Of a stretch of 27,692 bases of DNA, positions 1-7,927 are shown in pieces. The stretch is from Hungatella sp. UBA4396 (GTDB lineage Bacteria; Bacillota; Clostridia; Lachnospirales; Lachnospiraceae). The stretch lies in the NCBI GenBank assembly GCA_002389905.1, contig DGRE01000048.1:1-27692 (forward strand), given 5' to 3'. A model generated the notes under the pieces. It made no database searches and was not told where the DNA came from. It saw only the letters and a program-made list of their open reading frames with translations. Positions within the stretch are counted from its first letter, which is position 1; each line of letters begins with the position of its first letter. Both the position numbers and the translations under genes were made by a program.

Positions 1-23
1 TCGCAGAAAGGCGGGACATACAT

Positions 24-962
24 ATGAAAAAATTACAAAAAGCAATACTTACTATGGCTGCAGGAGCCATTTTTGCAACAGCCCTGACCGGATGCTCTGC
101 TGACAGCGGAAAATCTGCGGCTGCCGAAACCACCACAGCAGGAACCACAACAGCAGAAGGCACCGCCGCCGCCCAGGCCGCTGAAACAGACGGAACTTCA
201 GGCGCCACCAGCGGGGCCAAGGACCATCCCGAAATCAAATACAGACGTATGCCCACCGCCACCAGCGATCTTTTTGAAGCGGGAGTTATTCCCATTTTAG
301 AAAAGATAGGATATACCTTTACCCCTGTAGAGATCACAGACTCCATTCAGAGAGAAATCGCTTTAAGCGAGGATGAAATTGATATGCACGTAGATTCCCA
401 CACCGCCTTTGTAGAAAGCTTTAACAAGGATCAGGGAACAGAGCTGGCTCCGGTGCTGGCTATTCCTACGGTACCTACAGGCATTTACAGCGGTACAAAG
501 GATTCCCTTGAAGCCGTTGCCGATGGAGACAAGGTCGCTTTTCCAAATGATGCTTCCAACGAAGCCCGTTCCTTACAGCTTTTAAGCGAGATTGGATTTA
601 TTGTTATGGATGAAGGGGTTGAGCCCACCCAGTATACCACTGCCGATGTTAAGGAAAACCCCCACAACCTGGAATTTGTGGAGATGAAGGGCGGAACCAT
701 CGCCGGTGTGAGAACAGACTTTGCCTATATCATCTTAAGAGGTTCTGACGCTTACAATGCAGGAATTGATTTTGGAACAGCTTTGGCAGCAGAGTCCCAG
801 AAAGACATTCTTGCTGATAACCGGATGCAGCTTGTGGTAAACGGCAAGCACAAGGATGAAACCTGGGTACAGGATGTCATTGCGGCATATAAATCAGAAG
901 AGTTCAAGGAATTTATGAAGGGAGAAAGCTCTTTCTGGATACTGCCGGACTATTTACAATAA
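24..962 (+). CDS. MetQ/NlpA-family substrate-binding lipoprotein
   Basis: Probable extracellular binding lipoprotein of a methionine-type (MetNIQ) ABC importer; 312 residues. Residues 1-24 form a lipoprotein signal peptide: basic start, hydrophobic stretch, then lipobox LTGC with the lipidated Cys at 24. An Ala/Thr/Gly-rich linker follows to about residue 66, then the NlpA-type domain. Family-like stretches are the segment around DMHVDSH (early lobe), VAFPNDASNEARSLQLL in the middle, and the ENPHNLEFVEMKGG region. The start is the ATG just after AAAGGCGGG. The permease and ATPase genes are not in the window; they may lie upstream of base 1. A terminator follows at 979-1009. The family is clear, but NlpA-family ligands vary (L-methionine, D-methionine, other amino acids, dipeptides), so the substrate is not proven. 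No gene symbol is given because the assignment to MetQ itself is uncertain. Confidence 0.85.
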   Translation: MKKLQKAILTMAAGAIFATALTGCSADSGKSAAAETTTAGTTTAEGTAAAQAAETDGTSGATSGAKDHPEIKYRRMPTATSDLFEAGVIPILEKIGYTFTPVEITDSIQREIALSEDEIDMHVDSHTAFVESFNKDQGTELAPVLAIPTVPTGIYSGTKDSLEAVADGDKVAFPNDASNEARSLQLLSEIGFIVMDEGVEPTQYTTADVKENPHNLEFVEMKGGTIAGVRTDFAYIILRGSDAYNAGIDFGTALAAESQKDILADNRMQLVVNGKHKDETWVQDVIAAYKSEEFKEFMKGESSFWILPDYLQ

Positions 963-978
963 GAAGCTTTTGGTGGAG

Positions 979-1009
979 AGCGGATTCTTTAAGAGTCCGC
1001 TTTTCTTTT
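979..1009 (+). terminator. Intrinsic terminator after the lipoprotein gene
   Basis: A 10-bp stem, AGCGGATTCT and AGAGTCCGCT with one G-U pair and a 3-base loop, is followed by the T-rich tail TTTTCTTTT. The tail is interrupted by one C. Only 17 bases separate it from the next start codon and I see no promoter between, so the amidohydrolase cluster may depend on read-through. Confidence 0.8.
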
Positions 1010-1026
1010 CACATGAGGACTAAGAA

Positions 1027-2229
1027 ATGAAAATAACAGAATTGATATCAGATATTGAAGGGGCTATTTACCAGGTATATAAACATATCCATGAAAATCC
1101 GGAGCTGGGGATGGAGGAGTATAACACCAGCAATCTCATTAAGCAAGAGCTTTTAGAGCACTCCGACTGTGATGAGATCAAAACCATCGGCAGCACAGGG
1201 CTGGCAGCAGTTTTAAAAGGGGAGAAGGAAGGCCCGGAGCATCACTTCCTGTTAAGAGGGGACATGGACGCCCTTCCTGTCCGGGAAGACCCTTCCCATA
1301 ATCCCAGAAGCAAAAAAGACGGAGTCATGCATGCCTGCGGGCATGATGCACACACGGCCATTTTGCTGGGAGCGTTGCGGGTTTTGAAGAATTACAAAAA
1401 GGATTTTTCAGGAAACCTCTATTTCTTTTTCCAGCCTGCCGAGGAAACTCTGAAGGGTGCAAAGCTGCTTTTGGAAACCAGGGAAATTGACCTGGAAAAA
1501 ATTGAAGGGGTAGCGGCCTGCCATGTGATGCCGGATCTTTATGCCGGTGATATTGGTTTAAAGTCAGGGGTCATGCTGGCAAGTGCCGATCAGTTTGAAG
1601 TAATTGTCAAAGGAAAAGGAGGCCATGGAGCCCATCCCTATACCACGGTAGACCCTATTGTCATAGCCTCGGACATTGTGATTCAGCTTCAGAACCTGGT
1701 TGCAAGGGAGGTGAGCGCATTGGATTCCGCAGTCGTTTCCATATGCAGTATACACAGCGACGGAGATGCATTTAATGTAATTCCGAACCAGGTGCGTATG
1801 AAGGGGACTTTCAGGGCCTTGAAAAAAGAGACCAGAGAACATCTTACCAGGAGGATCTCAGAAGTTTGCTCCCATGTTGCAAAAGCAGGAAGAGGAGAGG
1901 CTGAAGTGACATTTCAGGAAGGTCCCCCTCCTTTTTGTAATGATGAACAATGGGTGGACCGGACAAGAAATGTGATGGAAAAGCTTTTAGGAGAAGAACA
2001 CGTAAAGATGCTGGATATTGTCACCATGGGGGCAGAGGACTTTGCCTTTATCAAGGACCGGTATCCGGGAGTCTTTGTGAGAATCGGATGCAGAACTCCT
2101 GGAAAGGAGTTCACTCCCATCCACAGCAGCAAATTTACCGTGGACCGAAAAGCTCTGACCGCAGGAATGCAAACCCTGTGCGCCATAGCCCTGGACTTTT
2201 TTGGAATAAAAGAGAATATATATGGCTGA
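1027..2229 (+). CDS. M20D-family amidohydrolase (N-acyl-amino acid / hippurate hydrolase type)
   Basis: Cytoplasmic zinc- or manganese-dependent hydrolase of peptidase family M20, subfamily D, which removes acyl groups from N-acylated amino acids or similar amides; 400 residues, normal for the family. Metal-site motifs are visible: RGDMDALPV (residues 77-85), HACGHDAHT (102-110, with the Cys/His/Asp ligands), PAEE (137-140, with the catalytic Glu) and H166. GAEDFAF and PIHSS near the C-terminus are also typical. The start ATG follows GAGGA. The stop overlaps the following PPC gene by 8 bases, indicating translational coupling. Placement after a methionine-type binding protein suggests salvage of an acylated amino acid, but the actual substrate cannot be read from the sequence. 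Confidence 0.88.
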   Translation: MKITELISDIEGAIYQVYKHIHENPELGMEEYNTSNLIKQELLEHSDCDEIKTIGSTGLAAVLKGEKEGPEHHFLLRGDMDALPVREDPSHNPRSKKDGVMHACGHDAHTAILLGALRVLKNYKKDFSGNLYFFFQPAEETLKGAKLLLETREIDLEKIEGVAACHVMPDLYAGDIGLKSGVMLASADQFEVIVKGKGGHGAHPYTTVDPIVIASDIVIQLQNLVAREVSALDSAVVSICSIHSDGDAFNVIPNQVRMKGTFRALKKETREHLTRRISEVCSHVAKAGRGEAEVTFQEGPPPFCNDEQWVDRTRNVMEKLLGEEHVKMLDIVTMGAEDFAFIKDRYPGVFVRIGCRTPGKEFTPIHSSKFTVDRKALTAGMQTLCAIALDFFGIKENIYG

Positions 2230-2671
2230 AAAGGTGAAAAGCAAGATGGAATATAACTTATTTGAGGTTACGGTGGGGCGGGGAGAGGATATCAAAACGG
2301 TCATCACCAGCTTTATCCTGGATCACAATTGGAAAAACGTTTATATCATGGGGGCAGTGGGAAGCGTCATTGATATGGTGTTTACCACTCCTGTTCAGAA
2401 TCACCTTCCTCTGCGCTGCCAAAAGACTCCTGCCAGCGGGGCGGCTGAAATTCTCAGCATGTCAGGGGAAGTGATGCCCATTGAAGATATGGACCCGGAT
2501 TTGGAGGACATTTATCCGTATCAAGACAGTCCTCTTTTTGTGCACATTCACGCTTCCTGCGCTGTTGCAGGAGGCCACGTTTATGGAGGGGGACTCAGCA
2601 GCGGCAGGGCATTCCGGTCCCTGCGGGTGTTTATGATCCCTCTGGAAGGTGATAAAAATGAATCATGTTAG
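2222..2671 (+). CDS. PPC/DUF296-domain protein
   Basis: A 149-residue protein made almost entirely of one PPC (plants and prokaryotes conserved, DUF296) domain. Visible markers are the FEVTVGRGEDI strand start, SGEVMPIED in the middle, and the C-terminal VHIHASCAVAGGHVYGGGL, whose HxH and GGH residues match the conserved metal-binding or trimer-core histidines. Plant relatives (AT-hook proteins) bind DNA, but stand-alone bacterial PPC proteins have no AT-hook, and none is seen here. The first ATG overlaps the amidohydrolase stop. An internal ATG at 2246, after AAGGTGA, also fits because the domain begins right after it. The gene overlaps the next reading frame. A regulatory or small-molecule-binding role is inferred only; the family is confident and the function is unknown. 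Confidence 0.8.
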   Translation: MAEKVKSKMEYNLFEVTVGRGEDIKTVITSFILDHNWKNVYIMGAVGSVIDMVFTTPVQNHLPLRCQKTPASGAAEILSMSGEVMPIEDMDPDLEDIYPYQDSPLFVHIHASCAVAGGHVYGGGLSSGRAFRSLRVFMIPLEGDKNESC

Positions 2672-3455
2672 TCAGCTATTAAAAGAACGGGTGTCCTTGC
2701 GGCGTTATGAGAAAAGGGCCATCCGGGAAGAAGATATGGAAGTGATTTTAAACGCAGCTTTAAGTTCCCCTTCTGCATGCAACCAGATGCATTATTCTAT
2801 CCTGAAGATTGAGGATGAGGAAAGAAAGGGGCAGATTGCAGAGCTGTGCAACCACCAGAAGTTTATTGCAGCTGCTCCGGTGATTCTCATCTTCCTGGCA
2901 GACCAGCACAAATGGAACAGGTATAACCAGTTAAAGGGAGTGCCGGAATATGCCAGGGCAGAGGGAATCGGCTTTCGGGAGCCCGGTCTTTCTGATCTTT
3001 TATTAGCTTTTGAAGACACCATGATTGCAGCCCACAGTGCGGTCATTGCAGCAGAAAGCCTTGGAATCGGAAGCTGTTACATCGGCTCCACTCTGGTCAA
3101 TGATGAGGAGCTTTCCAGGCTTCTTGATTTGCCGCCTCATGTGGTGCCCCTGATGGTTCTTCCCATGAGCTATTATCCGGAAAATTTTAAACGGGTTCAC
3201 ACGCCCCGATTTGAGAAACGGTTTGTAGTGTTTGAGGAAACTTATCACGCTCTTAATGATGAGGAGCTGGAGGAAATGTTTCAAAGCCAGGCAGAGCGGT
3301 ATTACCACCCTTCGGAAAAGGAAAGGGCTGAAAATTATGCCCAATCTTTTTACAAGAAAAAGACGGGGCATCCCTTTATGACACAGATGACTGAGTCACT
3401 GGAACAGATCCTTTCCAGATGGCATAAGAAGTGGCGGCAGACGGAACGGGATTGA
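2658..3455 (+). CDS. Nitroreductase-family flavoprotein
   Basis: FMN-dependent oxidoreductase of the nitroreductase superfamily; about 265 residues. The N-terminal SLRRYEKRAI carries the Arg-Arg pair that usually contacts FMN phosphate. SSPSACNQMHY matches the second flavin-binding segment, and GIGSCYIGS near residue 140 the third. After about residue 200 there is a charged, helical C-terminal extension not seen in the shortest family members. A GTG at 2649 is in frame, but GGAAGGTGAT lies just before the ATG at 2658, which I chose. The start overlaps the PPC gene by 14 bases, so amidohydrolase, PPC protein and this enzyme are probably made from one message. The natural electron acceptor is unknown; many relatives reduce nitro groups, quinones or flavins. 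Confidence 0.85.
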   Translation: MNHVSQLLKERVSLRRYEKRAIREEDMEVILNAALSSPSACNQMHYSILKIEDEERKGQIAELCNHQKFIAAAPVILIFLADQHKWNRYNQLKGVPEYARAEGIGFREPGLSDLLLAFEDTMIAAHSAVIAAESLGIGSCYIGSTLVNDEELSRLLDLPPHVVPLMVLPMSYYPENFKRVHTPRFEKRFVVFEETYHALNDEELEEMFQSQAERYYHPSEKERAENYAQSFYKKKTGHPFMTQMTESLEQILSRWHKKWRQTERD

Positions 3456-3475
3456 CATTTTCATAGATTTGAACA

Positions 3476-3504
3476 TTGCATTTAAGGAGAGAAAGGTCTA
3501 TAAT
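3476..3504 (+). promoter_or_regulatory. Sigma-A-type promoter for the YhgE/Pip gene
   Basis: TTGCAT, a 17-base spacer, then a perfect TATAAT at 3499-3504. Transcription would begin near 3511, which rules out the TTG at 3469 as the start of the downstream gene and supports the ATG at 3547. Confidence 0.6.
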
Positions 3505-3546
3505 ACGGAATTGCAGAATTTACATACAGAATGGCAGGTAGATGAT

Positions 3547-5742
3547 ATGAAACATATCAAAAATATACTGAATATATTTATCAGTGATTTCAAACGTATT
3601 ATATGTAACCCGGTGGCTGTTGTCATTTCTCTGGGACTGGTTATACTTCCCTCTTTATATGCATGGCTTAACATCGCCGCCAACTGGGACCCTTATTCCA
3701 ATACCAAAGGGTTAAAGGTGGCGGTTGTGAATCTGGATCAGGGAACCTCTATTGATCAGGTATTGGATATCAATATTGACGATTCTTCTATTAATATTGG
3801 GGAAATGATTCTGGACGAATTGAGGAAAAACCAGCAGATCGGCTGGCAGTTTGTGGATCAGGAGGAGGCCCTGGAAGGGGTGGAATCAGGAAAATACTAT
3901 GCGGCAGTCATGGTTCCGGAGGATTTCAGCCAAAAGCTTTCCAGCGTCCTCACCTCCCATGTGGAACATCCTGTGCTCCAGTACTATGTCAATGAGAAGA
4001 AAAATGCCATTGCAACCAAGATTACGGATAAAGGGGTCGAGAGTGTACAAAAGCAAATCAATGAAACCTTTATTAACTCCACCTCAAATGCAATCGGAAA
4101 GGTCTTAAACAAATACTCCGGGGATTGGAGGGAAAACAAGGAAACGGGACGGGAACGTTCTGTCAAATCCCTTACTGATGCCAAAGCCGATTTAAAGGGG
4201 CTGTCAGACACCATTTCCCTGCTTCAGTCCACCTTAAAGACAGTTAACCGTTTAAATGAAGGAGTCCAGAGCAGTCTTCCGGATGTGGGAAGGCTGGCGG
4301 ATTCCGGCGGTCAGACGGCAGAGAGCGCAAGGACCATGATCGATTCTGCCAGAGGCTTTTCCGACACCTTAACAGGAGGGCTTAAGGGTACTTTGGAACA
4401 AATCAGACAGGTAGAGGACTCTATGAAGGACAGCCTTGAAATTGCAGAGGACCTTGTGGATGTATCTGCCGACGGAGGCGCAGACGGGCTCTTGGCAGTG
4501 GAAAATCTGGCGGCAGGAACCATAGACCAGTGCAGCCGCATCAATGAGACCCTGGGAGCCCTTAATGGAAAGCTTCCAATTCCTCTTAGCGGAATTTCCC
4601 AGATGCAGCAAAAGCTGACAGAGCATATTTCCCGGCAGCAGGCCCTGGTTAAAAAGCTTCAGACTGCCCGTCAAGCTGTCAAAAGGACGAAGAGGCTGCC
4701 GGATAATTTCAGTGAGGATATTGAGACCTCCCTTGAAGAAGCCCGCATTTCCATTTCCGATATTCTGGACTACTATACCGGGCAGGTAGAGGAACCCTTA
4801 AAGGACAGCCTGAATCAAACCTATAATACTCTGGGGGTGACGACAGAAGCTCTGGACGGCCTGGGCGGCATTACGGAACAGATCAGCACTACGCTGACCA
4901 GCTTGACGGACTCCTCTCAAAGCCTGATCCAGGCGTTAGACAGCTCCCTGTCTCTCCTTGCCAGGGGACAGGAACGGATAGGGGATATGATTGAAGGCAT
5001 CAATAAGCTGGCAGACAACAGGCAGCTTAATAAAATCATAGATATTGTGCAAAATGATCCGGACCAGCTCAGCAATTTTCTCATGATGCCAACGGATATG
5101 TCCGTCAATAAGCTTTATCCGGTGGAAAACTATGGCTCTGCCATGGCGCCTTTTTATACGATTCTAGCTATATGGGTAGGAGGGCTGATCCTGGTGGCCA
5201 TATTAAAGTGCAAAGTGGGAGAAGAACAGGCCAGGGGTCTTAAGCTTTATGAGACCTATTTTGGAAGGTATCTCACCTTTATGGCCTTTGGCGCTGCACA
5301 GGGTCTGGTAGTGGCATTGGGAGACTTATATATGCTGAAGATCCAATGCCTTTATCCGGGAAGATTCATTTTGGCAGCCGTTATTGCCAGCATTATATTT
5401 ACCAATATTATTTACTCCATGACCATTTCCTTCGGAGATGTAGGAAAAGCAGTTGTTGTGGTTTTCATGGTCCTCCAGGTGGCCGGTTCCGGCGGTACGT
5501 TTCCCATTCAGGTAACGCCCCGTTTTTTCCAGCTTATTAACCCCATCCTGCCCTTTACCCACCTGATCAATGCCATGAGGGAGTGTGTGGCAGGCATGTA
5601 TGAAGGTGCTTATTGGAAATACATCGGTTATGTGCTGGTCTATATTCCCATATCTCTGTTGATCGGAATCGTGCTGCGCAGAAAGGTGCTTAAACTGAAT
5701 GAATTTCTGGAAGAAAAGCTCAGTCAAACAGGAATTATATAA
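3547..5742 (+). CDS. YhgE/Pip-family membrane protein
   Basis: Large integral membrane protein of the YhgE/Pip family (731 residues from this start), related to ABC-2-type permeases and to the lactococcal phage infection protein. Seen: one N-terminal membrane segment (about residues 20-42, VVISLGLVILPSLYAWLNI), a conserved-looking extracytoplasmic start (NWDPYSNTKGLKVAVVNLDQG), a long helical, coiled-coil-rich middle with repeated Leu/Ser/Thr/Asp patterns, and about five membrane segments after residue 530 (for example FYTILAIWVGGLILVAIL). The reading frame extends upstream to a TTG at 3469, but that codon lies upstream of the predicted promoter. The C-terminal coding end overlaps the next gene by 44 bases. 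Family members are linked to phage adsorption, envelope integrity or export; the function here is unassigned. Confidence 0.85.
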   Translation: MKHIKNILNIFISDFKRIICNPVAVVISLGLVILPSLYAWLNIAANWDPYSNTKGLKVAVVNLDQGTSIDQVLDINIDDSSINIGEMILDELRKNQQIGWQFVDQEEALEGVESGKYYAAVMVPEDFSQKLSSVLTSHVEHPVLQYYVNEKKNAIATKITDKGVESVQKQINETFINSTSNAIGKVLNKYSGDWRENKETGRERSVKSLTDAKADLKGLSDTISLLQSTLKTVNRLNEGVQSSLPDVGRLADSGGQTAESARTMIDSARGFSDTLTGGLKGTLEQIRQVEDSMKDSLEIAEDLVDVSADGGADGLLAVENLAAGTIDQCSRINETLGALNGKLPIPLSGISQMQQKLTEHISRQQALVKKLQTARQAVKRTKRLPDNFSEDIETSLEEARISISDILDYYTGQVEEPLKDSLNQTYNTLGVTTEALDGLGGITEQISTTLTSLTDSSQSLIQALDSSLSLLARGQERIGDMIEGINKLADNRQLNKIIDIVQNDPDQLSNFLMMPTDMSVNKLYPVENYGSAMAPFYTILAIWVGGLILVAILKCKVGEEQARGLKLYETYFGRYLTFMAFGAAQGLVVALGDLYMLKIQCLYPGRFILAAVIASIIFTNIIYSMTISFGDVGKAVVVVFMVLQVAGSGGTFPIQVTPRFFQLINPILPFTHLINAMRECVAGMYEGAYWKYIGYVLVYIPISLLIGIVLRRKVLKLNEFLEEKLSQTGII

Positions 5743-6892
5743 AGAGGACCATGAAAATGGGACTGCAAAAGTCCCTTTGAAGCTGGCATGGACCGGAGTC
5801 ATTTTATTTATACTGGGAGTGTTTGTGATTGGAGCAAGGAATTACATTCCGAAATATTATGCCAGGTTTTACTTAACCCGTTCTGTGCTCCACACCAGGG
5901 AAAGGCTTCTGGACTTATGGGGAGAGGACGGAGGAAAGGCCGGGGAAGCCAGAGAAAGCTTTTTGAAGCTGAAGGCAGAGGAGGCCAGGTGGAACGGTCA
6001 TTCCATCCTGGTGCTTCCCGGAGGGCTGGGGGTTTCCTGGAGGCATATGAAGAATGAAGAAAACACCTTTGCCCAGGGAAGTCTGGACGTGTACTTTCTG
6101 GGAACGGTCAGAGAAGGACTGGATTATTGGGCCGATGAGGAATATGTCCTGCTTCAACTGCCTGGAGCTGGCGGCCTCTCCGTAAAAACAAGCCAGGATA
6201 CCTTAAAAAAGGTGACAGGATTTTCTGTCATTCCGGAAAAGGGGAATGGTCCTGAGGATAAAATTGAAATATTAAAGAAAGCTGCCATTGACATGATGAA
6301 CCGAAGTGAACTACGGTTTGCCGGAAGAGATGAGGGAGGAGTAAAGTTGATAGCCAGAATTCCGGCTCCTCTCTTTGACCAGTATCTGGAAACGGTGGGA
6401 AATCTTCTGGAGGAAGGGGCCTCAGGGGATATTAAAAAATGGGGGCAGCTTCTGAGAGAACGGAAAACAGAAGGAGAGGCTCAGGAAGTTTTATTTGCCA
6501 TTGACAAAAAGCGGAATATCAACTCCGTTGCGGTGGAAGGTCTGGCTGATGCAAGCCTTGTTCTGAAAGCTGACGACAGCGCTTCCATAAAGGGGAGAAT
6601 CGGCATAGGAAACAGGGAAGCGGGCCTGGAAGCAGTGGTTTATTCAGGCGGAGGGCCGAAAGGAAGACGGGCGTTTCAAATACCTGAGCTGAACATTTTA
6701 TATAAAAAAGAAAATATTTCTCTTGATCTGAAGCTGAGCGGAGGCTATGAGGATGGAAGCATTGAAAAAGAGAAATTGGAATTCTCAAAGCTGTCTTCCG
6801 GGGAAGAAGAGTGGGGGAATGAAAGGCTTCAGAAAGAAAAAGAAGAATTTTTGAAAAAGGCCAGGCAACTAGGCTTTGATTTTGGAAAGTAA
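5699..6892 (+). CDS. Unrecognised membrane-anchored protein, partner of YhgE/Pip gene
   Basis: I do not recognise this 397-residue protein. It has a charged N-terminus of about 28 residues, one hydrophobic segment (about 29-48, LAWTGVILFILGVFVIG), and then a long soluble part, presumably outside the membrane. The rest is rich in Glu, Lys and Gly, with alternating beta-like stretches and a charged, helical C-terminus. No catalytic motif is evident. The ATG follows GAAAGGTG and lies 44 bases inside the YhgE/Pip gene in another frame, so the two are almost certainly co-translated. An ATG at 5753, after AGAGGACC, looks inviting but opens only a nine-codon frame. The pairing suggests a role with the YhgE/Pip protein, but nothing more can be said. 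Confidence 0.7.
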   Translation: MNFWKKSSVKQELYKEDHENGTAKVPLKLAWTGVILFILGVFVIGARNYIPKYYARFYLTRSVLHTRERLLDLWGEDGGKAGEARESFLKLKAEEARWNGHSILVLPGGLGVSWRHMKNEENTFAQGSLDVYFLGTVREGLDYWADEEYVLLQLPGAGGLSVKTSQDTLKKVTGFSVIPEKGNGPEDKIEILKKAAIDMMNRSELRFAGRDEGGVKLIARIPAPLFDQYLETVGNLLEEGASGDIKKWGQLLRERKTEGEAQEVLFAIDKKRNINSVAVEGLADASLVLKADDSASIKGRIGIGNREAGLEAVVYSGGGPKGRRAFQIPELNILYKKENISLDLKLSGGYEDGSIEKEKLEFSKLSSGEEEWGNERLQKEKEEFLKKARQLGFDFGK

Positions 6893-6904
6893 GAGAAAAA
6901 GCTA

Positions 6905-6933
6905 TTGACAAATAGAACTGTAACTTTTATAAT
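6905..6933 (+). promoter_or_regulatory. Consensus sigma-A promoter for thioredoxin
   Basis: A perfect TTGACA (6905-6910), a 17-base spacer and a perfect TATAAT (6928-6933). It begins 13 bases after the preceding stop codon and gives a leader of about 85 bases before the thioredoxin start. Strong constitutive expression is expected. Confidence 0.85.
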
Positions 6934-7024
6934 AACAGTAAGGTTGTAATGAGATTTTCAGATTGTGATAAGACTATAAAAGACAGGTATTAAGAAAAGT
7001 CAGACCTAGAAGGAGGAATATAAT

Positions 7025-7339
7025 ATGGCAGTAATTACATTAACAGAGGAAAACTTTCAAAACGAAATCAGCAGCGGCATCGCGGTAGTGGACTTCTGGG
7101 CAGCCTGGTGCGGTCCCTGTAAGATGTTTGCACCTGTACTGGATGAAATCGCAGCAGCGAACCTTCCTGATGTAAAGGTGGGCAAGGTGAACGTGGATGA
7201 GCAGCCTGAGCTGGCAAGACAGTTTAAGGTTATGACCATTCCTACTGTTGTTATTTTCAAGGATGGCAAAGCACAGACCACTTCTGTAGGGGTGAAACCC
7301 AAAAAAGAAGTTCTGGAAATGATTGAACGGTTAAGATAA
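7025..7339 (+). CDS. trxA: Thioredoxin
   Basis: Small cytoplasmic dithiol-disulfide oxidoreductase of 104 residues, the usual thioredoxin length. The redox motif WCGPC is at residues 28-32, preceded by VVDFWAAW. The cis-proline loop is present in the MTIPTVVIFKDG segment, and the helical C-terminus ends EMIERLR. The start ATG follows the strong ribosome site AGAAGGAGG. It is an independent transcription unit: a perfect consensus promoter lies about 90 bases upstream and a terminator follows. No thioredoxin reductase gene is in the window. It would be kept reduced by a reductase encoded elsewhere and would serve ribonucleotide reductase and other thiol enzymes; these partners are inferred from the family. 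Assignment is secure as a thioredoxin, though genomes of this group often carry several. Confidence 0.93.
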   Translation: MAVITLTEENFQNEISSGIAVVDFWAAWCGPCKMFAPVLDEIAAANLPDVKVGKVNVDEQPELARQFKVMTIPTVVIFKDGKAQTTSVGVKPKKEVLEMIERLR

Positions 7340-7357
7340 TCATTGATTCATAAGCAG

Positions 7358-7393
7358 CAGGCCTTTCCGCCTAACCGGAGGGTCTGTTTTTTT
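7358..7393 (+). terminator. Intrinsic terminator after thioredoxin
   Basis: Hairpin with arms CAGGCCTTTCCG and CCGGAGGGTCTG, containing a few G-U pairs and one mismatch, around a short loop, followed by seven T residues. Confidence 0.8.
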
Positions 7394-7520
7394 AGTGCAT
7401 TTTAGTTTACAACAGGCTGTGTAAGCGGTTATTTTGTTTCAAATTAAATCCACTTTTCATAAATAGTTACAATAATTTTGTATACATGATACAGAATGTT
7501 AAAAAAATATCTCTATGTAA

Positions 7521-7549
7521 TAGACAAAGTCACAATTATTCGTTATAAT
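7521..7549 (+). promoter_or_regulatory. Promoter of the ATP synthase operon
   Basis: TAGACA (7521-7526), a 17-base spacer and a perfect TATAAT (7544-7549). The last two bases of the -10 box are also the first two of the most upstream in-frame ATG of atpZ, so that ATG cannot be in the message made from this promoter. Confidence 0.7.
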
Positions 7550-7574
7550 GTCTTTCAGAAGGCAGGTGTTTAAT

Positions 7575-7910
7575 ATTCGTTACAAAAAAAGCGTAATGAG
7601 AAGTTTTATGATGATAACCCAACTGGGGTTGAATGTCATGGTACCTGTGTTCGTCTGTATTTTTGCCGGTTATTATATCGACCGGTATGCAGGGACGAAG
7701 CTGACCCTTCTTTTTCTGATCCTGGGATTTCTGGCAGGAGGCTTAAATGCCTACAGGATGGCGAAAGCTGCTATTGCCATGGATGAAAAGGAGGAAAAGG
7801 AGGAGGATAAGAGGGTGCGCATGGAGAGACAAAAGAAAGGCCATACAGGCGCGCATAAGCCAAAACAACCCAGCCGTGTGAATCGGGATGATGACGGAAA
7901 ACTTTTGTAG
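7575..7910 (+). CDS. atpZ: AtpZ/AtpI-family small membrane protein of ATP synthase operon
   Basis: First gene of the ATP synthase operon. It has two membrane segments separated by a short loop with the family-like YYIDRYAGT, preceded by MITQLGLNVMVPVFV and followed by LLFLILGFLAGGLNAYRM. AtpZ-type proteins are thought to help ion (Mg2+ or Ca2+) supply or assembly of the rotor ring. The C-terminal 40 residues are highly charged (Glu/Lys then Arg/Lys/Pro) and probably cytoplasmic. The start is uncertain. The in-frame ATG at 7548 overlaps the -10 box. An ATT at 7575 lies 6 bases after the ribosome-site-like GGCAGGTG and gives a protein beginning near RYKKSVMRS; ATG at 7596 has no ribosome site. 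The following gene begins 17 bases after the stop. Confidence 0.7.
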   Translation: MRYKKSVMRSFMMITQLGLNVMVPVFVCIFAGYYIDRYAGTKLTLLFLILGFLAGGLNAYRMAKAAIAMDEKEEKEEDKRVRMERQKKGHTGAHKPKQPSRVNRDDDGKLL

Positions 7911-7927
7911 ACAGGAGGATTTGTAAT

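Noticed and set aside
1..23. Methionine riboswitch or T-box before the lipoprotein gene
   Set aside because: Too little upstream sequence is present to see any leader structure.
5753..5782. ATG with a good ribosome site just after the YhgE/Pip stop
   Set aside because: It opens only nine codons; the long frame starts at 5699. I considered a frameshift, but the upstream frame has its own ribosome site and a sensible N-terminus.
5326..5802. Antisense frame of 158 codons opposite the end of the YhgE/Pip gene
   Set aside because: It lies opposite clear membrane-helix coding sequence, with no promoter or ribosome site.
7440..7520. Additional promoter or operator upstream of the ATP synthase promoter
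   Set aside because: The region is AT-rich with a small GTATACATGATAC palindrome, but no convincing -35/-10 pair.
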